Positions 17,989 to 26,685 are shown, counted from the first letter of the stretch. The stretch is DNA of 64,000 nucleotides from Betaproteobacteria bacterium (GCA_016716535.1 JADJWD010000004.1:62001-126000), one strand, 5' to 3'. Notes: generated by a model from the letters alone, not told the origin. A program made the numbers and translations.

Positions 17989-18234
17989 TCAACGCCGCCG
18001 CAGCAAGTGGATGAACTCGCTGCCCTGCGTCGTCTGGCCGATCAGGTCGTTGCCCGTCTGGCGCGCAAAGGCCTGGAAGTCGCGCACCGAGCCCGGGTCG
18101 GTGCAGACGACCCGAAGCACGTCGCCGCTGCCCATCTCGGCCAGCGCCTTCTTGGCTTTCAGGATCGGCAGCGGGCAGTTCAGGCCCCGGGTATCGAGCT
18201 CGCGCGGTTCGGCTGCAGGCATGGTGCTCGGCAT
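17989..18234 (-). CDS. tusA: TusA/SirA-family sulfur carrier
   Basis: An 81-residue small sulfurtransferase. The diagnostic LDTRGLNCPLPILKAKKAL contains the CPxP motif whose Cys carries persulfide sulfur, either for tRNA 2-thiouridine formation or for other sulfur transfer. The full TusA fold is present. It is the last gene of a minus-strand group cysM-NUDIX-tusA, which suits sulfur metabolism. The start could also be Met5. Confidence 0.88.
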   Translation of the reverse strand: MPSTMPAAEPRELDTRGLNCPLPILKAKKALAEMGSGDVLRVVCTDPGSVRDFQAFARQTGNDLIGQTTQGSEFIHLLRRR

Positions 18235-18258
18235 TCTAGAGGTCGATCTGCACGTCGA

Positions 18259-18786
18259 TTACACGTCGATGAAACACGGCTCGTGGCCCCGTGCACGCAG
18301 CCACTGCGCCAGCGCCATGCCGGTGCCGGCGCGCCAGCAGCGGATGTCGGCCGGCGCGAAGAGCTTGTACTCGGCGAGTTCGGGCGACAGGCGGATCTCG
18401 CCGGCCGCCTGCGCGTGGTAGGCGATGATCACCTGGTTCATGCGCTGGAAGTCGTAGACGCCGACCAGCGCGAGCGTGTGCACCTCGAGCGCCGTCTCCT
18501 CGGCCACCTCGCGCCGGATGCCTTCCTCGGGCGTCTCGCCGGCCTCCATGAAGCCGGTGATGAGCGCGAACATGCGCCCGGGCCAGGCGGCATTGCGCGC
18601 CAGCAGCACGCGGCCTTCGCGGTCGGTGCACTCGATGATCGCCGCCAGCACCGGCGTCGGATTGTTCCAGTGCGTCCACTGGCAGGCCGGGCAGCGCAGC
18701 CGCCGCTTCGGCCCGCCGTCCTCGGCCGCCTCGAGCAGCGCGAGTTCGGTGGCGCAGCGCGGGCAGAAGCGGTAGTCGGCCGACAT
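18259..18786 (-). CDS. NUDIX hydrolase with zinc ribbon
   Basis: A 175-residue protein. The N-terminal four-Cys zinc ribbon (YRFCPRCATEL and LRCPACQWTHWNNPTP) is followed by a NUDIX domain with the Nudix box GFMEAGETPEEGIRREVAEE (about residues 78-97, pattern G-x5-E-x7-REVxEE present). This layout is NudC/NADH-pyrophosphatase-like but shorter, so the substrate is uncertain: NADH, deNADding of RNA, or another nucleoside diphosphate derivative. The ATG at 18786 is selected because MSADYRFCPRC begins the ribbon. It starts 5 bp after the cysM stop, indicating one operon. Confidence 0.85.
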   Translation of the reverse strand: MSADYRFCPRCATELALLEAAEDGGPKRRLRCPACQWTHWNNPTPVLAAIIECTDREGRVLLARNAAWPGRMFALITGFMEAGETPEEGIRREVAEETALEVHTLALVGVYDFQRMNQVIIAYHAQAAGEIRLSPELAEYKLFAPADIRCWRAGTGMALAQWLRARGHEPCFIDV

Positions 18787-18791
18787 TGGCG

Positions 18792-19703
18792 TCAGGCGGG
18801 AAACACACCGGTCGAGAGATATCGGTCGCCGCGGTCGCAGACGACGAAGACGAGGACGGCATCGCGCACCTGCGCCGCGATCTGCAGCGCCACCCAGCAG
18901 GCGCCAGCCGCCGATATGCCGGCGAAGAGGCCCTCCTCGCGCGCCAGGCGGCGCGCCATCTCCTCGGCGTCGGCCTGCGTGACGAGCACGAGTTCGTCGA
19001 CCTGCTTCGGGTCGTAGATCTTCGGCAGGTAGGCCTCGGGCCACTTGCGGATGCCCGGGATGCGCGAGCCCTCGGCCGGCTGCGCGCCGACGATGCGCAC
19101 GGCCGGGTTCTTCTCCTTCAGGAAGCGCGACACGCCGGTGATCGTGCCGGTGGTGCCCATCGCGCTGACGAAGTGCGTGACGCGCCCGCCGGTGTCGGCC
19201 CAGATCTCGGGGCCGGTGCTCTCGTAGTGGATGCGCGGGTTGTCGGCGTTGGCGAACTGGTCGAGCACGCGGCCCTTGCCTTCGCGCTCCATCTGCTCGG
19301 CGAGGTCGCGCGCGTACTCCATGCCGCCGCTCTTGGGCGTGAGGATCAGTTCGGCGCCGAAGGCCTTCATCGTCTGCGCACGCTCGATCGACAGGTCCTC
19401 CGGCATGATCAGCACCATGCGGTAGCCGCGGATCGCCGCGGCCATCGCCAGCGCGATGCCGGTGTTGCCGCTGGTGGCCTCGATCAACGTGTCACCCGCT
19501 TTGATGTCGCCGCGCTCCTCGGCGCGCTTGATCATGCTGATGGCCGGGCGGTCCTTCACCGAGCCGGCCGGGTTGTTGCCTTCGAGCTTGCCGAGGACGA
19601 CGTTGCCGCGCGCCGCGTTGTCGGCACCGGGCAGCCGCTGCAGGCGCACGAGCGGCGTTGCGCCGATGGCATCTTCGAGGGTCTTCCAGGCCGGTGCGGG
19701 CAT
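18792..19703 (-). CDS. cysM: O-acetylserine sulfhydrylase B
   Basis: PLP-dependent cysteine synthase, 303 residues. The Schiff-base lysine lies in NNPAGSVKDRPAISMI near residue 50, the substrate loop is EATSGNTGIALAMAAAIRGY, and the PLP phosphate loop is SAMGTTGTITGVSRFL. The NNPAGSVKDR wording and short length fit CysM better than CysK. The start MPAPAWKTLEDAIGATP at 19703 matches the family N-terminus. Together with tusA downstream it forms a small sulfur-assimilation operon. Confidence 0.92.
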   Translation of the reverse strand: MPAPAWKTLEDAIGATPLVRLQRLPGADNAARGNVVLGKLEGNNPAGSVKDRPAISMIKRAEERGDIKAGDTLIEATSGNTGIALAMAAAIRGYRMVLIMPEDLSIERAQTMKAFGAELILTPKSGGMEYARDLAEQMEREGKGRVLDQFANADNPRIHYESTGPEIWADTGGRVTHFVSAMGTTGTITGVSRFLKEKNPAVRIVGAQPAEGSRIPGIRKWPEAYLPKIYDPKQVDELVLVTQADAEEMARRLAREEGLFAGISAAGACWVALQIAAQVRDAVLVFVVCDRGDRYLSTGVFPA

Positions 19704-19758
19704 CCGTTCACTCCTTGATGGCGGCGATTGTGGCAGCGCGTGAACGCCGGGACCCCCG

Positions 19759-19767
19759 TGTGATAAT
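19759..19767 (+). promoter_or_regulatory. extended -10 for tRNA-Leu
   Basis: TG-T-GATAAT is an extended -10 element about 60 bp upstream of the tRNA-Leu gene and divergent from cysM. No good -35 is seen, which is acceptable for an extended -10 promoter. Confidence 0.4.
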
Positions 19768-19825
19768 CCGCGCCGCTTTCGCAAGCCCGAGGCGCAGGGA
19801 GCCAGCCTGCACCGAGGACGACGCG

Positions 19826-19910
19826 GCCCGCGTGACGAAATCGGTAGACGTAGCGGACTCAAAATCCGCCGCCGCAAGGCGTGCCAGTTCGAGTCTGGCC
19901 GCGGGCACCA
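19826..19910 (+). tRNA. tRNA-Leu (CAA anticodon)
   Basis: The acceptor stem GCCCGCG pairs perfectly with CGCGGGC at 19900-19906, followed by A and an encoded CCA (19908-19910). The anticodon stem GCGGA/TCCGC encloses the loop CTCAAAA, giving anticodon CAA, which reads UUG. A long variable arm follows, as expected for tRNA-Leu, and the T-arm shows GTTCGAGTC. It is a single-copy gene between cysM and a rhomboid gene. Confidence 0.95.
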
Positions 19911-20012
19911 GCCAAGGCACGGCACTCAACGGGCCGAACCCGCGCAACTGCACGCACGCAGGCACGCACTCGGCGCCAGCCCCGACGACCCTCTCGAGCC
20001 CGCCCTCCCGCC

Positions 20013-20600
20013 ATGCCCCCGATGCCGCCCGCCACCAAGACGCTGCTGCTGCTGTGCGTGGCCATCTTCTGCCTCGACCAGATCGTGCCGCTGATCGGGC
20101 TGTTCGCGCTGTTCCCGATCGGCACGGGCCTGTTCTGGCCCTGGCAGTTGCTGACGTACGCGTTCCTGCACGGTGACCTGCTGCACCTGTTCTTCAACAT
20201 GCTGGGGCTGTGGATGTTCGGCGCCGAGCTCGAGCAGCTGTGGGGCACGCGCCGCTACCTGTGGTTCCTGCTGGCCGGCGTGCTGGCTGCCGCGGCGGCG
20301 CAGTTGCTCGTCGCGGCGCTGGCGGGCTTGTATGCGCCCACCGTCGGCGCGTCGGGTGGCCTCTTCGCGCTCCTGCTCGCCTACGGCATGCTGTTCCCGA
20401 ACCGGGTGATCATGCCGCTGTTCCCGCCGATCCCGATGAAGGCGCGCACCTTCGTCATCGTCTTCGGCGTGCTCTCGCTCGTGCTCGGCCTGGGCGGCGC
20501 CGGCGGCGTCGCGCACTTCGCGCACCTGGGCGGCATGGTCGGCGGCTTCCTGATGATCCGCTACTGGCGCGGCAAGCCGCCATTCGGGCGGCGGCGCTAG
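20013..20600 (+). CDS. rhomboid intramembrane serine protease
   Basis: A 195-residue polytopic membrane protein with about six helices. The nucleophile is in TVGASGGLFALLLAYG (GxSG near residue 112) and the catalytic His is in GGVAHFAHLGGMVGGFL (near residue 170), so the Ser-His dyad is intact. The conserved loop HGDLLHLFFNMLGLWMFG with HxxxN is also present. Substrates are unknown. The ATG at 20013 (MPPMPPATK) lies about 100 bp after the tRNA-Leu gene. Confidence 0.9.
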   Translation: MPPMPPATKTLLLLCVAIFCLDQIVPLIGLFALFPIGTGLFWPWQLLTYAFLHGDLLHLFFNMLGLWMFGAELEQLWGTRRYLWFLLAGVLAAAAAQLLVAALAGLYAPTVGASGGLFALLLAYGMLFPNRVIMPLFPPIPMKARTFVIVFGVLSLVLGLGGAGGVAHFAHLGGMVGGFLMIRYWRGKPPFGRRR

Positions 20601-20743
20601 CGGGCAGGCGCAAGACCTCCTTCGGGCACGGCACGTTCCTGCTCGTTTGCCCCACGTTTGGCGCGCCCCCGGCATCCCCCGCCGGTTGTCAGGCCATGGC
20701 AGTCGGCGCATGCTCGCGGCGAAGGTCATCGAAGGGGGGCGCC

Positions 20744-21856
20744 ATGCCGAATCAGCCATCCTCGGACGGGGCAACACCGCTGACTTCGCAGGCCGCCACA
20801 AAGCGCCTGCGCCCGCCCTGGCGCTCATTGCTGGCGCTGCTGGCCGGCATCGGACTCGGGCTCGGCCTCTTCGCCGCCACCGCGCCCGCCGCGCGCGCCC
20901 AGGGCGGCAGCGCCGTGGAAGCACAAAGCCGCGCGCTGGCGCGCGCCAGCGAAGCCGTCGTCGGCTTGCGCGCCACCGCCGTCGAAGGCGCCCGCTCGGC
21001 CAGCACGCTCGGCCGTGAACGTGAAGGCTCGGGCGTCGTCATCGGCGGCGACGGCCTCGTGCTGACGATCGGCTACCTCGTGCTCGAGGCCGAGCGCGTC
21101 GAGATCCGGCCCGACGACGGTCGGCGCATCCCGGCGCGTGTCGTCGCCTACGACCTCGCGACCGGCTTCGGCCTCGTGCAGGCGCTGGCGCCGCTGAAGC
21201 TGGAGCCGGCGCCGTTCGGCACCGCGTCGGCGGCCACGCGCGACGAGCCGCTGATGGTGGCCAGCGGCGGCGAGGCAGGCGCGGTCAGCATCGCGCGGTT
21301 GCTGTCGCGGCGCGCCTTCTCGGGCTACTGGGAGTACCACATCGACGGGGCGCTCTTCACCGCGCCGGCGCGGCGCGACCACAGCGGCGCGGGCCTGTTC
21401 AACGGCCGCGGCGAACTGCTGGGCATCGGCTCGCTGCTCGTCAGCGACGCCGCCGGCCCCGACAGTCAGTCCGGCACGCGCGCGGCGGGCAACATGTTCG
21501 TGCCGGTGGACCTGCTGCGGCCCATCCTCGCCGAACTGCGCGAGCGCGGTGCCTCGAACGCCAGCACCCGCGCGTGGATGGGACTCAACTGCGTCGAGCG
21601 TGACGGCGAGGTGCGCGTGATGCGCGTCACCGCCGACAGCCCCGCCGACGTGGCCGGCCTGCAAAGCGGCGATCGCATCATGCGCATCGATGGCGCGGCC
21701 GTCGGCGGCCTGGCGCAGCTGTACCAGTCGCTGTGGGCCGGCGGCGCGCCCGAGCGCGCGGTGCGGCTGGAGATTCTGCGTGAAGGCAAGCCGCAGGACA
21801 TCGTCGTGCAGACGGTGGACCGCGCGAAGACGCTGCGGCGGGCCGAAGGGGTTTGA
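20744..21856 (+). CDS. HtrA-like S1C protein with PDZ, degenerate triad
   Basis: A 370-residue exported protein. A basic N-terminus and hydrophobic segment LLALLAGIGLGLGLFAATAP end at ARAQGG, giving a signal peptide or anchor. A trypsin-like domain spans residues 65-260 and a C-terminal PDZ domain (VTADSPADVAGLQSGDRIMR) covers about 285-350. Where HtrA has the catalytic His (TNxHV) this protein reads LVLTIGYLVLEAE, and at the Asp position it reads DLATGFGLVQ. The Ser region DHSGAGLFNGRG is kept. His and Asp therefore appear to be lost, and it is probably a non-proteolytic chaperone or sensor. Confidence 0.82.
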   Translation: MPNQPSSDGATPLTSQAATKRLRPPWRSLLALLAGIGLGLGLFAATAPAARAQGGSAVEAQSRALARASEAVVGLRATAVEGARSASTLGREREGSGVVIGGDGLVLTIGYLVLEAERVEIRPDDGRRIPARVVAYDLATGFGLVQALAPLKLEPAPFGTASAATRDEPLMVASGGEAGAVSIARLLSRRAFSGYWEYHIDGALFTAPARRDHSGAGLFNGRGELLGIGSLLVSDAAGPDSQSGTRAAGNMFVPVDLLRPILAELRERGASNASTRAWMGLNCVERDGEVRVMRVTADSPADVAGLQSGDRIMRIDGAAVGGLAQLYQSLWAGGAPERAVRLEILREGKPQDIVVQTVDRAKTLRRAEGV

Positions 21857-21873
21857 CGAGCCGGCAACCGCGC

Positions 21874-22818
21874 TCAGCCGCGCGCCAGCCCTTCGGCCAC
21901 CGTCGGGTAGCGCAGCACGAGTCGCAGTTCCTCGCGCAGCCGGCGGTTGGCGAGGCGCCGCGACTCGCCGAGGAAGCTCATCTGCATCGGGCTCAGCTGC
22001 AGTTCGGCCTCGGCGCGCGTCAGCCGCGGCGGGCGCGGCAGCCCGGCCAGGTCGGCGGCCAGGTCGTAGTAGTCGCCGACGAGCATCTCGCTGTCGTCGC
22101 AGGCGTTGACGGCACGCAGCGGCCGCGCGCGGTACAGCGCCGCGACGCAGGCGCGCGCCAGGTCGTCGGCGTGGATGTGGTTGCTGTAGACATCGTCGGC
22201 GCGCGCGAGCACCGGCGTGCCGCGTAGGAGCCGCTCGCGCGGGTGGCCGCCGTCGCGGTCGCCGGCGTAGATGCCGGGCGCGCGCAGGATCGCGAGCCGC
22301 ACGCCTGCCGCGCGCGCCCAGGCGCGCAGCGTGCGCTCGGCGTCGACGCGGCGCCAGGCGCGGTCGTTGTGCGGTGATGGCGTGGATGTCTCGTCGATGC
22401 GGGCGCCGCCGGCGTCGCCATAGACGCCGGTCGTGCTGACGTAGACGAAGCGCTGCACGCAGCCACCCCCACGCGCCAACGCCTGCACGAGCGCGCGCGT
22501 GCGCGGGTCGGCGCGGCCGCTGGCCGGCGGCGGCGCGAGGTGCAGCACCGCGTCGGCGAGGCCTGCCAGGCGCCCGAGCGTCGCCGGCCGGTCGAGGTCG
22601 CCGAGGATCGGCAGCGCTCCAGCCGCGCGCAGCGCCGGCGCGCGATCGGCCGTGGTCGTCAGCACGCGCACCGACCAATGGCTGCGCACGAGCGGCAGGA
22701 TGCGCAGGCCCACGTCGCCGCAGCCGACGATTAAGAGCCGCGGCCGCGGCGCGCGTGTGCAGGGCCGTTGGCGAAGCACCGCGGAGGGGCCCAGCGAGGG
22801 CCGCTCAATGGGTTGCAT
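21874..22818 (-). CDS. SDR-type NAD-dependent epimerase/reductase
   Basis: A 314-residue extended short-chain dehydrogenase/reductase-fold protein. The nucleotide-binding motif is LLIVGCGDVGLRILPLV (GCGxVG form) near residue 30. The active-site region reads VYVSTTGVYGDAGG, but the usual YxxxK is not obvious, as in the YeeZ-like subgroup. Residues 185-200 (YSNHIHADDLARACVAAL) match the conserved DD-A motif. The substrate is unknown. It is divergent from the ferredoxin-type reductase gene, with 48 bp between start codons. Confidence 0.75.
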   Translation of the reverse strand: MQPIERPSLGPSAVLRQRPCTRAPRPRLLIVGCGDVGLRILPLVRSHWSVRVLTTTADRAPALRAAGALPILGDLDRPATLGRLAGLADAVLHLAPPPASGRADPRTRALVQALARGGGCVQRFVYVSTTGVYGDAGGARIDETSTPSPHNDRAWRRVDAERTLRAWARAAGVRLAILRAPGIYAGDRDGGHPRERLLRGTPVLARADDVYSNHIHADDLARACVAALYRARPLRAVNACDDSEMLVGDYYDLAADLAGLPRPPRLTRAEAELQLSPMQMSFLGESRRLANRRLREELRLVLRYPTVAEGLARG

Positions 22819-22866
22819 ATGATGGTGTGTTGCCCGCATCGCGCGGCTTCTCGCCCGCGCCCGATC

Positions 22867-23931
22867 ATGTCCTTCAACGTCACCCTGCAACCGGCCGATC
22901 GACAGTTCACCGTCGAGCGCGACGAGGCGATTCTGCCCGCCGCCATCCGCCAGGGCATCGGCCTGCCCTACGGCTGCCGCGACGGCGCCTGCGGCTCGTG
23001 CAAGAGCCGGCTCGTCGAGGGCCGCGTCATCCACGGCGCGCACCAGCTGCGCGCGCTGTCGGAGGCCGAAGAAGCGGCCGGCCTCATCCTCACCTGCTGC
23101 GCGACGCCGCAGACCGACTGCGTTGTCGAGGCGCGCATGGTGCCCGGCGCCGGCGAGTACCCGGTGCTGAAGCTGCCCACGCGCGTGCTGTCGATGCAGC
23201 GCGCCGCACCCGACGTGATGGTCCTGCGCCTGCAGCTGCCGGCCAACCAGAATCTGCGCTATCGCGCCGGGCAGTACGTCGAGTTCATCCTGCGCGACGG
23301 CGCGCGGCGCAGCTACAGCATGGCCAACGCGCCGCACGCGCTGGGCAGCCCGCCGTCGATCGAACTGCACGTGCGCCACATGCCGGGCGGCAAGTTCACC
23401 GACCACGTCTTCGCGGCGATGAAGGACAAGGACATCCTGCGCATGGAGGGTCCGTTCGGCAGCTTCTTCCTGCGCGACGAGAGCGAGGCCGACCGCGCGC
23501 GGCCTGCCGAGCGGCCGCTCGTGCTGCTGGCCAGCGGCACCGGCTTCGCGCCGATCAAGGCGGTCATCGAGCAGATGCAGCACGACGGCATCACGCGCCC
23601 GGCCGTGCTGTACTGGGGCGGCCGCCGCCCGCACGACCTGTACATGCACCGCTGGTGCGAGGAGACGGCCGCGGCGATGCCGAACCTGCGCTACGTGCCG
23701 GTGGTCTCCGACGCGCTGCCCGAGGACGCGTGGGCCGGCCGCACGGGCTTCGTGCACCGTGCGGTGATGCAGGACTGGCCCGACCTCTCGGCGCACCAGG
23801 TCTATGCCTGCGGCGCGCCGGTCGTCATCGCCTCGGCGCGGCGTGACTTCGTCGGGCAATGCCGGCTCGACGCGAACGAGTTCTATGCCGACGAGTTCAC
23901 CTCGGAAGCCGACAAGCACGGCAATCCCTGA
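22867..23931 (+). CDS. 2Fe-2S ferredoxin-NAD(P)H reductase (AscD-like)
   Basis: A 354-residue electron-transfer flavoprotein. The N-terminal plant-type [2Fe-2S] domain binds its cluster with GCRDGACGSCKSRL plus the later Cys in LTCCATPQTD. An FAD-binding barrel follows (RYRAGQYVEFILRDGARRSY, with RSYS), then an NAD-binding domain (LLASGTGFAPIKAVIEQM). This order (Fe-S, FAD, NAD) matches Burkholderiales proteins named CDP-6-deoxy-L-threo-D-glycero-4-hexulose-3-dehydrase reductase, as well as oxygenase reductases. No oxygenase partner is adjacent, so its acceptor is unknown. Confidence 0.82.
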   Translation: MSFNVTLQPADRQFTVERDEAILPAAIRQGIGLPYGCRDGACGSCKSRLVEGRVIHGAHQLRALSEAEEAAGLILTCCATPQTDCVVEARMVPGAGEYPVLKLPTRVLSMQRAAPDVMVLRLQLPANQNLRYRAGQYVEFILRDGARRSYSMANAPHALGSPPSIELHVRHMPGGKFTDHVFAAMKDKDILRMEGPFGSFFLRDESEADRARPAERPLVLLASGTGFAPIKAVIEQMQHDGITRPAVLYWGGRRPHDLYMHRWCEETAAAMPNLRYVPVVSDALPEDAWAGRTGFVHRAVMQDWPDLSAHQVYACGAPVVIASARRDFVGQCRLDANEFYADEFTSEADKHGNP

Positions 23932-23987
23932 GCCGCCGCGCCGCGCCTTCTCCTTCTTCCTCCATTGATTCGAACGGAGCTTCACCC

Positions 23988-24986
23988 TTGCTGCATCGCC
24001 GCCGACTGCTCGATCTCTCGCTCGCCGCCGCCGCGCTGGCGCTTGCCGGTCACACCGGCCACGCCGCCGCGCAGGCGCGCACCGTGCGCCTCGTCGTCCC
24101 CTACCCGCCCGGCGGGCCGCTGGACATCGCCGCGCGCGCGCTGGCCGAGCGGCTGAAGGACAGCGTCGGCAATGTCGTCGTCGAGAACCGGCCGGGCGCA
24201 GGCGGCAACCTCGGCGCCGACCTCGTCGCGAAGGCCGCGCCCGACGGCCAGACGCTGGTGGTGGGCGCGGTCGCCACGCACGCCATCAACCCGTGGCTGT
24301 ACAGCAAGATCCCGTACGACCCGCTGCGCGACTTCACGCCGATCACGCTCGTCGCGCAAGTGCCCAACGTGCTGGTGATAAACGCCGAAGCCGCCGCGCG
24401 GTTGAAGATCGCGACGCTCGGCGACCTCGTCGAACACGCGCGGCGCAACCCCGGGCGGCTGAACTACGGCTCGGGCGGCAACGGCAGCGCCGGGCACCTG
24501 GCCGGCGAGATGTTCAAGTCGCAGGCCAAGGTCTTCGCGGTGCACATCCCGTACCCCGGCGGCGCGCCGGCGCAGCTGGCGCTCGTCAGCGGCCAGGTCG
24601 ACTTCAACTTCGACAACCTCGCCGCCGCGTCGGCCAACATCAAGAGCGGCCGGCTGAAGGCGCTGGCGGTGACGACCACGAAGCGCTCGAGCGCGATGCC
24701 GGATGTTCCAACCGTCGCCGAGGCCGGCGCGCCCTTCGGGCTGGCGCAATTCGACATCTCGACCTGGTTCGGCATCTTCGCGCCGGCGCGGCTGCCCGCC
24801 GAGATGACGCGCACGCTCAACAAGGCCTTCGTCGACGCGCTCGGCTCGCCGGAGTTCAAGGCGCGCATGGCGACGCTGATGGCCGAGCCGGCGCCGATGA
24901 CTTCGGACCAGTTCGCCACGTTCGTGCGCAGCGAACTGACGAAGTACGAAGCGGTGGTGAAGGCGACCGGCGCGCGGGCGGATTGA
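23988..24986 (+). CDS. Bug/TctC-family solute-binding protein
   Basis: A periplasmic tripartite tricarboxylate receptor, 332 residues. The TTG start at 23988 has a GGAG about 10 bp upstream and gives the signal peptide MLHRRRLLDLSLAAAALALA. Family motifs are RLVVPYPPGGPLDIAARALA (ligand loop), VVVENRPGAGGNLGAD and LNYGSGGNGSAGHLAGEMFK. No membrane subunits TctA/TctB are adjacent, as is common for these expanded orphan Bug proteins. The ligand is unknown. Confidence 0.88.
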   Translation: MLHRRRLLDLSLAAAALALAGHTGHAAAQARTVRLVVPYPPGGPLDIAARALAERLKDSVGNVVVENRPGAGGNLGADLVAKAAPDGQTLVVGAVATHAINPWLYSKIPYDPLRDFTPITLVAQVPNVLVINAEAAARLKIATLGDLVEHARRNPGRLNYGSGGNGSAGHLAGEMFKSQAKVFAVHIPYPGGAPAQLALVSGQVDFNFDNLAAASANIKSGRLKALAVTTTKRSSAMPDVPTVAEAGAPFGLAQFDISTWFGIFAPARLPAEMTRTLNKAFVDALGSPEFKARMATLMAEPAPMTSDQFATFVRSELTKYEAVVKATGARAD

Positions 24987-25008
24987 CCGCGCCGCGCGGG
25001 AAAAGCGA

Positions 25009-25032
25009 AGGCCCGGCAGTGCCGGGCCTTTC
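25009..25032 (+). terminator. rho-independent terminator after tctC
   Basis: A 9-bp stem AGGCCCGGC/GCCGGGCCT with a 3-base AGT loop is followed by TTTC, 23 bp after the tctC stop and facing the convergent unknown gene at 25054. Confidence 0.75.
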
Positions 25033-25053
25033 TGCATCGGGCGGGGCGATCGG

Positions 25054-25674
25054 TCAGAACCGCGGTGCCGGCCCCTCGCCATCCTTCTTCGGCGTGCAGG
25101 TCATGTCCATGCGGCCGAGCACCTCGCCTTCGGGGCCGACCATCTCGCCTTCGAGCTCGCCGGTCTGGCGGTCGATCGACACGCGCGTGGCCGCGAGCTT
25201 TTCGAACGGCGGGTACCAGGCGAAGAGCTGCGTGCGCTTGAAGTCGAGGAACACGCGGCCGGTGCGCTGCGGCTGGTAGGTGGCAGCGTAGTACTCGTTG
25301 GTCGCCGTGTACTTCATGCGCTCGCCCACCGGCAGCACGTTCGAGCGCTGCACGAAGGCGGTCATGTTGTTGTCGCGCAGCGCCAGGTACAGGTAGTAGC
25401 CGCCTTCGCTCTTGACGACCGGCGTCGCGCGCAGCGTGTGGCGCGAGCGCGCGTTGACGTCGGCGCGGTCGTCGCCCTTCGTCTCGGCGGTCACTTCCTC
25501 GGGCTTCTCGACGAGGCCGCGTTCGATGGCGCGCTTGATCGGCTCGCCGCCGGCGGAGACGGTGCCCTTGCAGTCGAGGTACAGGTGGAACATCTGCGCG
25601 CTCGCCATCGGCGCGGCGGCGGCGAGCGCCGCGCCGACGAGGGCCGCCCATGCGGGCTTCGTGCCGGGCCTCAT
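25054..25674 (-). CDS. secreted protein of unknown function
   Basis: I do not recognise this 206-residue protein. It has a clear signal peptide (WAALVGAALAAAAPMASAQ, cleavage after ASA). The mature part starts MFHLYLDCKGTVSAGG, with one Cys near the start and one near the end (MDMTCTPKK) that may pair. The body looks like a beta-rich domain. It starts 22 bp after the CsgG-like gene on the same strand, so the two probably form an operon and act together in the envelope. Confidence 0.65.
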   Translation of the reverse strand: MRPGTKPAWAALVGAALAAAAPMASAQMFHLYLDCKGTVSAGGEPIKRAIERGLVEKPEEVTAETKGDDRADVNARSRHTLRATPVVKSEGGYYLYLALRDNNMTAFVQRSNVLPVGERMKYTATNEYYAATYQPQRTGRVFLDFKRTQLFAWYPPFEKLAATRVSIDRQTGELEGEMVGPEGEVLGRMDMTCTPKKDGEGPAPRF

Positions 25675-25696
25675 GCTCGCTGCCTCGTCGTGCGCG

Positions 25697-26578
25697 TCAC
25701 TTGCGGCCGCTGGCCTCGCGGCCGGCCTCGGTCTGGCCGCCCTGCACGCCCAGCCTCCCGCCGGTGCCCAGCCCGCCGCGCACCGTCTGCGCCTTGTAGT
25801 TGCGCAGCGCCTTGACCATCTGGTTGTACGAGTCGGCGAAGGCGGCGACGATGACCTTGCCGCGCGGCGTGTTCGAGTAGCCGCCGCCGGCGCCGGCCAA
25901 GCCGCCGGTGAACGCGGCGCCGAAGAGGCCGAAGTCATAGTTCTTGCCGCTGCCCTCGGAAGCCGAGATCTGCACACCCGAGCGGATGTCCACCAGCAGC
26001 AGCGTCGTCGAGGCTTCGTTGACGCCGACGCTGCCGGCCGCCGCCGCGACGGTACCCAAGGCGCCCGGCAGGAACCCGGCCAGACCGCCGCGGCCGCCAC
26101 CCGTCTTGCCGGAGAACTGGATCGACGGGCGCATCAGGTAGTCGGCCGCGACCATCTGGCCGCCGCCCATGTTGCTGCCGGCGCGGCCTTCGTCGCCGCG
26201 GATCAGCGTGCGTTCGCGCTCCATCGCGCGCAGGCCGGCGCCGCGCTCGACGATGACGAAGCAGTTGCTCTGCTGGATCATCAGGCGCAGCACCGGGATC
26301 GTCGAGCCGAGCTGGTAGCTGCGCAGCTGGTGGTACCAGGGCGCGTTGACGTCTTCCTCCATCGCCAGCGTGCCCAGCGATTCGTCGCAGCGCTCGAGGT
26401 TGCTCTTGTTGCCCTCGGCCGTGCCGCCGCCGGCGGCGCCGGTGACGGTGGTGTTGCCCCCGCCCATGCTCGGCGCAGTGGCCAGGCAGCCGGGCAGCAG
26501 CGCGGCGGCCGCCAGCACGAGCCAGGCCGGACGCAGGCGCGTTGCCAGGGAGATCGGGGATTCTTGATGACCTTGCAT
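25697..26578 (-). CDS. CsgG/HfaB-family lipoprotein
   Basis: A 293-residue protein with a lipobox (LLPGCLATAP, Cys near residue 31). The core resembles CsgG, the outer-membrane curli secretion channel: NLERCDESLGTLAM, the segment VLRLMIQQSNCFVIVERGAG, and DYLMRPSIQFSGKTGGGRGG, ending in STTLLLVDIRSGVQISASEG. It has Gly-rich stretches and a Gly-rich C-terminus. No curli subunit genes (csgA, B, E, F) are visible, so it may serve another surface structure or be a general CsgG-like stress lipoprotein. Confidence 0.75.
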   Translation of the reverse strand: MQGHQESPISLATRLRPAWLVLAAAALLPGCLATAPSMGGGNTTVTGAAGGGTAEGNKSNLERCDESLGTLAMEEDVNAPWYHQLRSYQLGSTIPVLRLMIQQSNCFVIVERGAGLRAMERERTLIRGDEGRAGSNMGGGQMVAADYLMRPSIQFSGKTGGGRGGLAGFLPGALGTVAAAAGSVGVNEASTTLLLVDIRSGVQISASEGSGKNYDFGLFGAAFTGGLAGAGGGYSNTPRGKVIVAAFADSYNQMVKALRNYKAQTVRGGLGTGGRLGVQGGQTEAGREASGRK

Positions 26579-26660
26579 GATGACTTCACTCCAGATGTCC
26601 GGCCCGCCCCGGCCCCGAGGCGGACGGTGGAATGTAAGTCGATTCCCCGAGGTGGGGGAT

Positions 26661-26685
26661 CCCTCACGCGGCGGATCCGTGAGGG
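26661..26685. terminator. inverted repeat downstream of livF
   Basis: CCCTCACG and CGTGAGGG form an 8-bp stem with a 9-base loop, 8 bp beyond the livF stop. It may terminate the liv operon or lie in the leader of the CsgG-like gene. No T-run is present. Confidence 0.4.

Noticed and set aside
19826..19910. Integration site at tRNA-Leu
   Set aside because: No integrase, no repeat of the tRNA 3' end and no foreign genes downstream; ordinary rhomboid and envelope genes follow.
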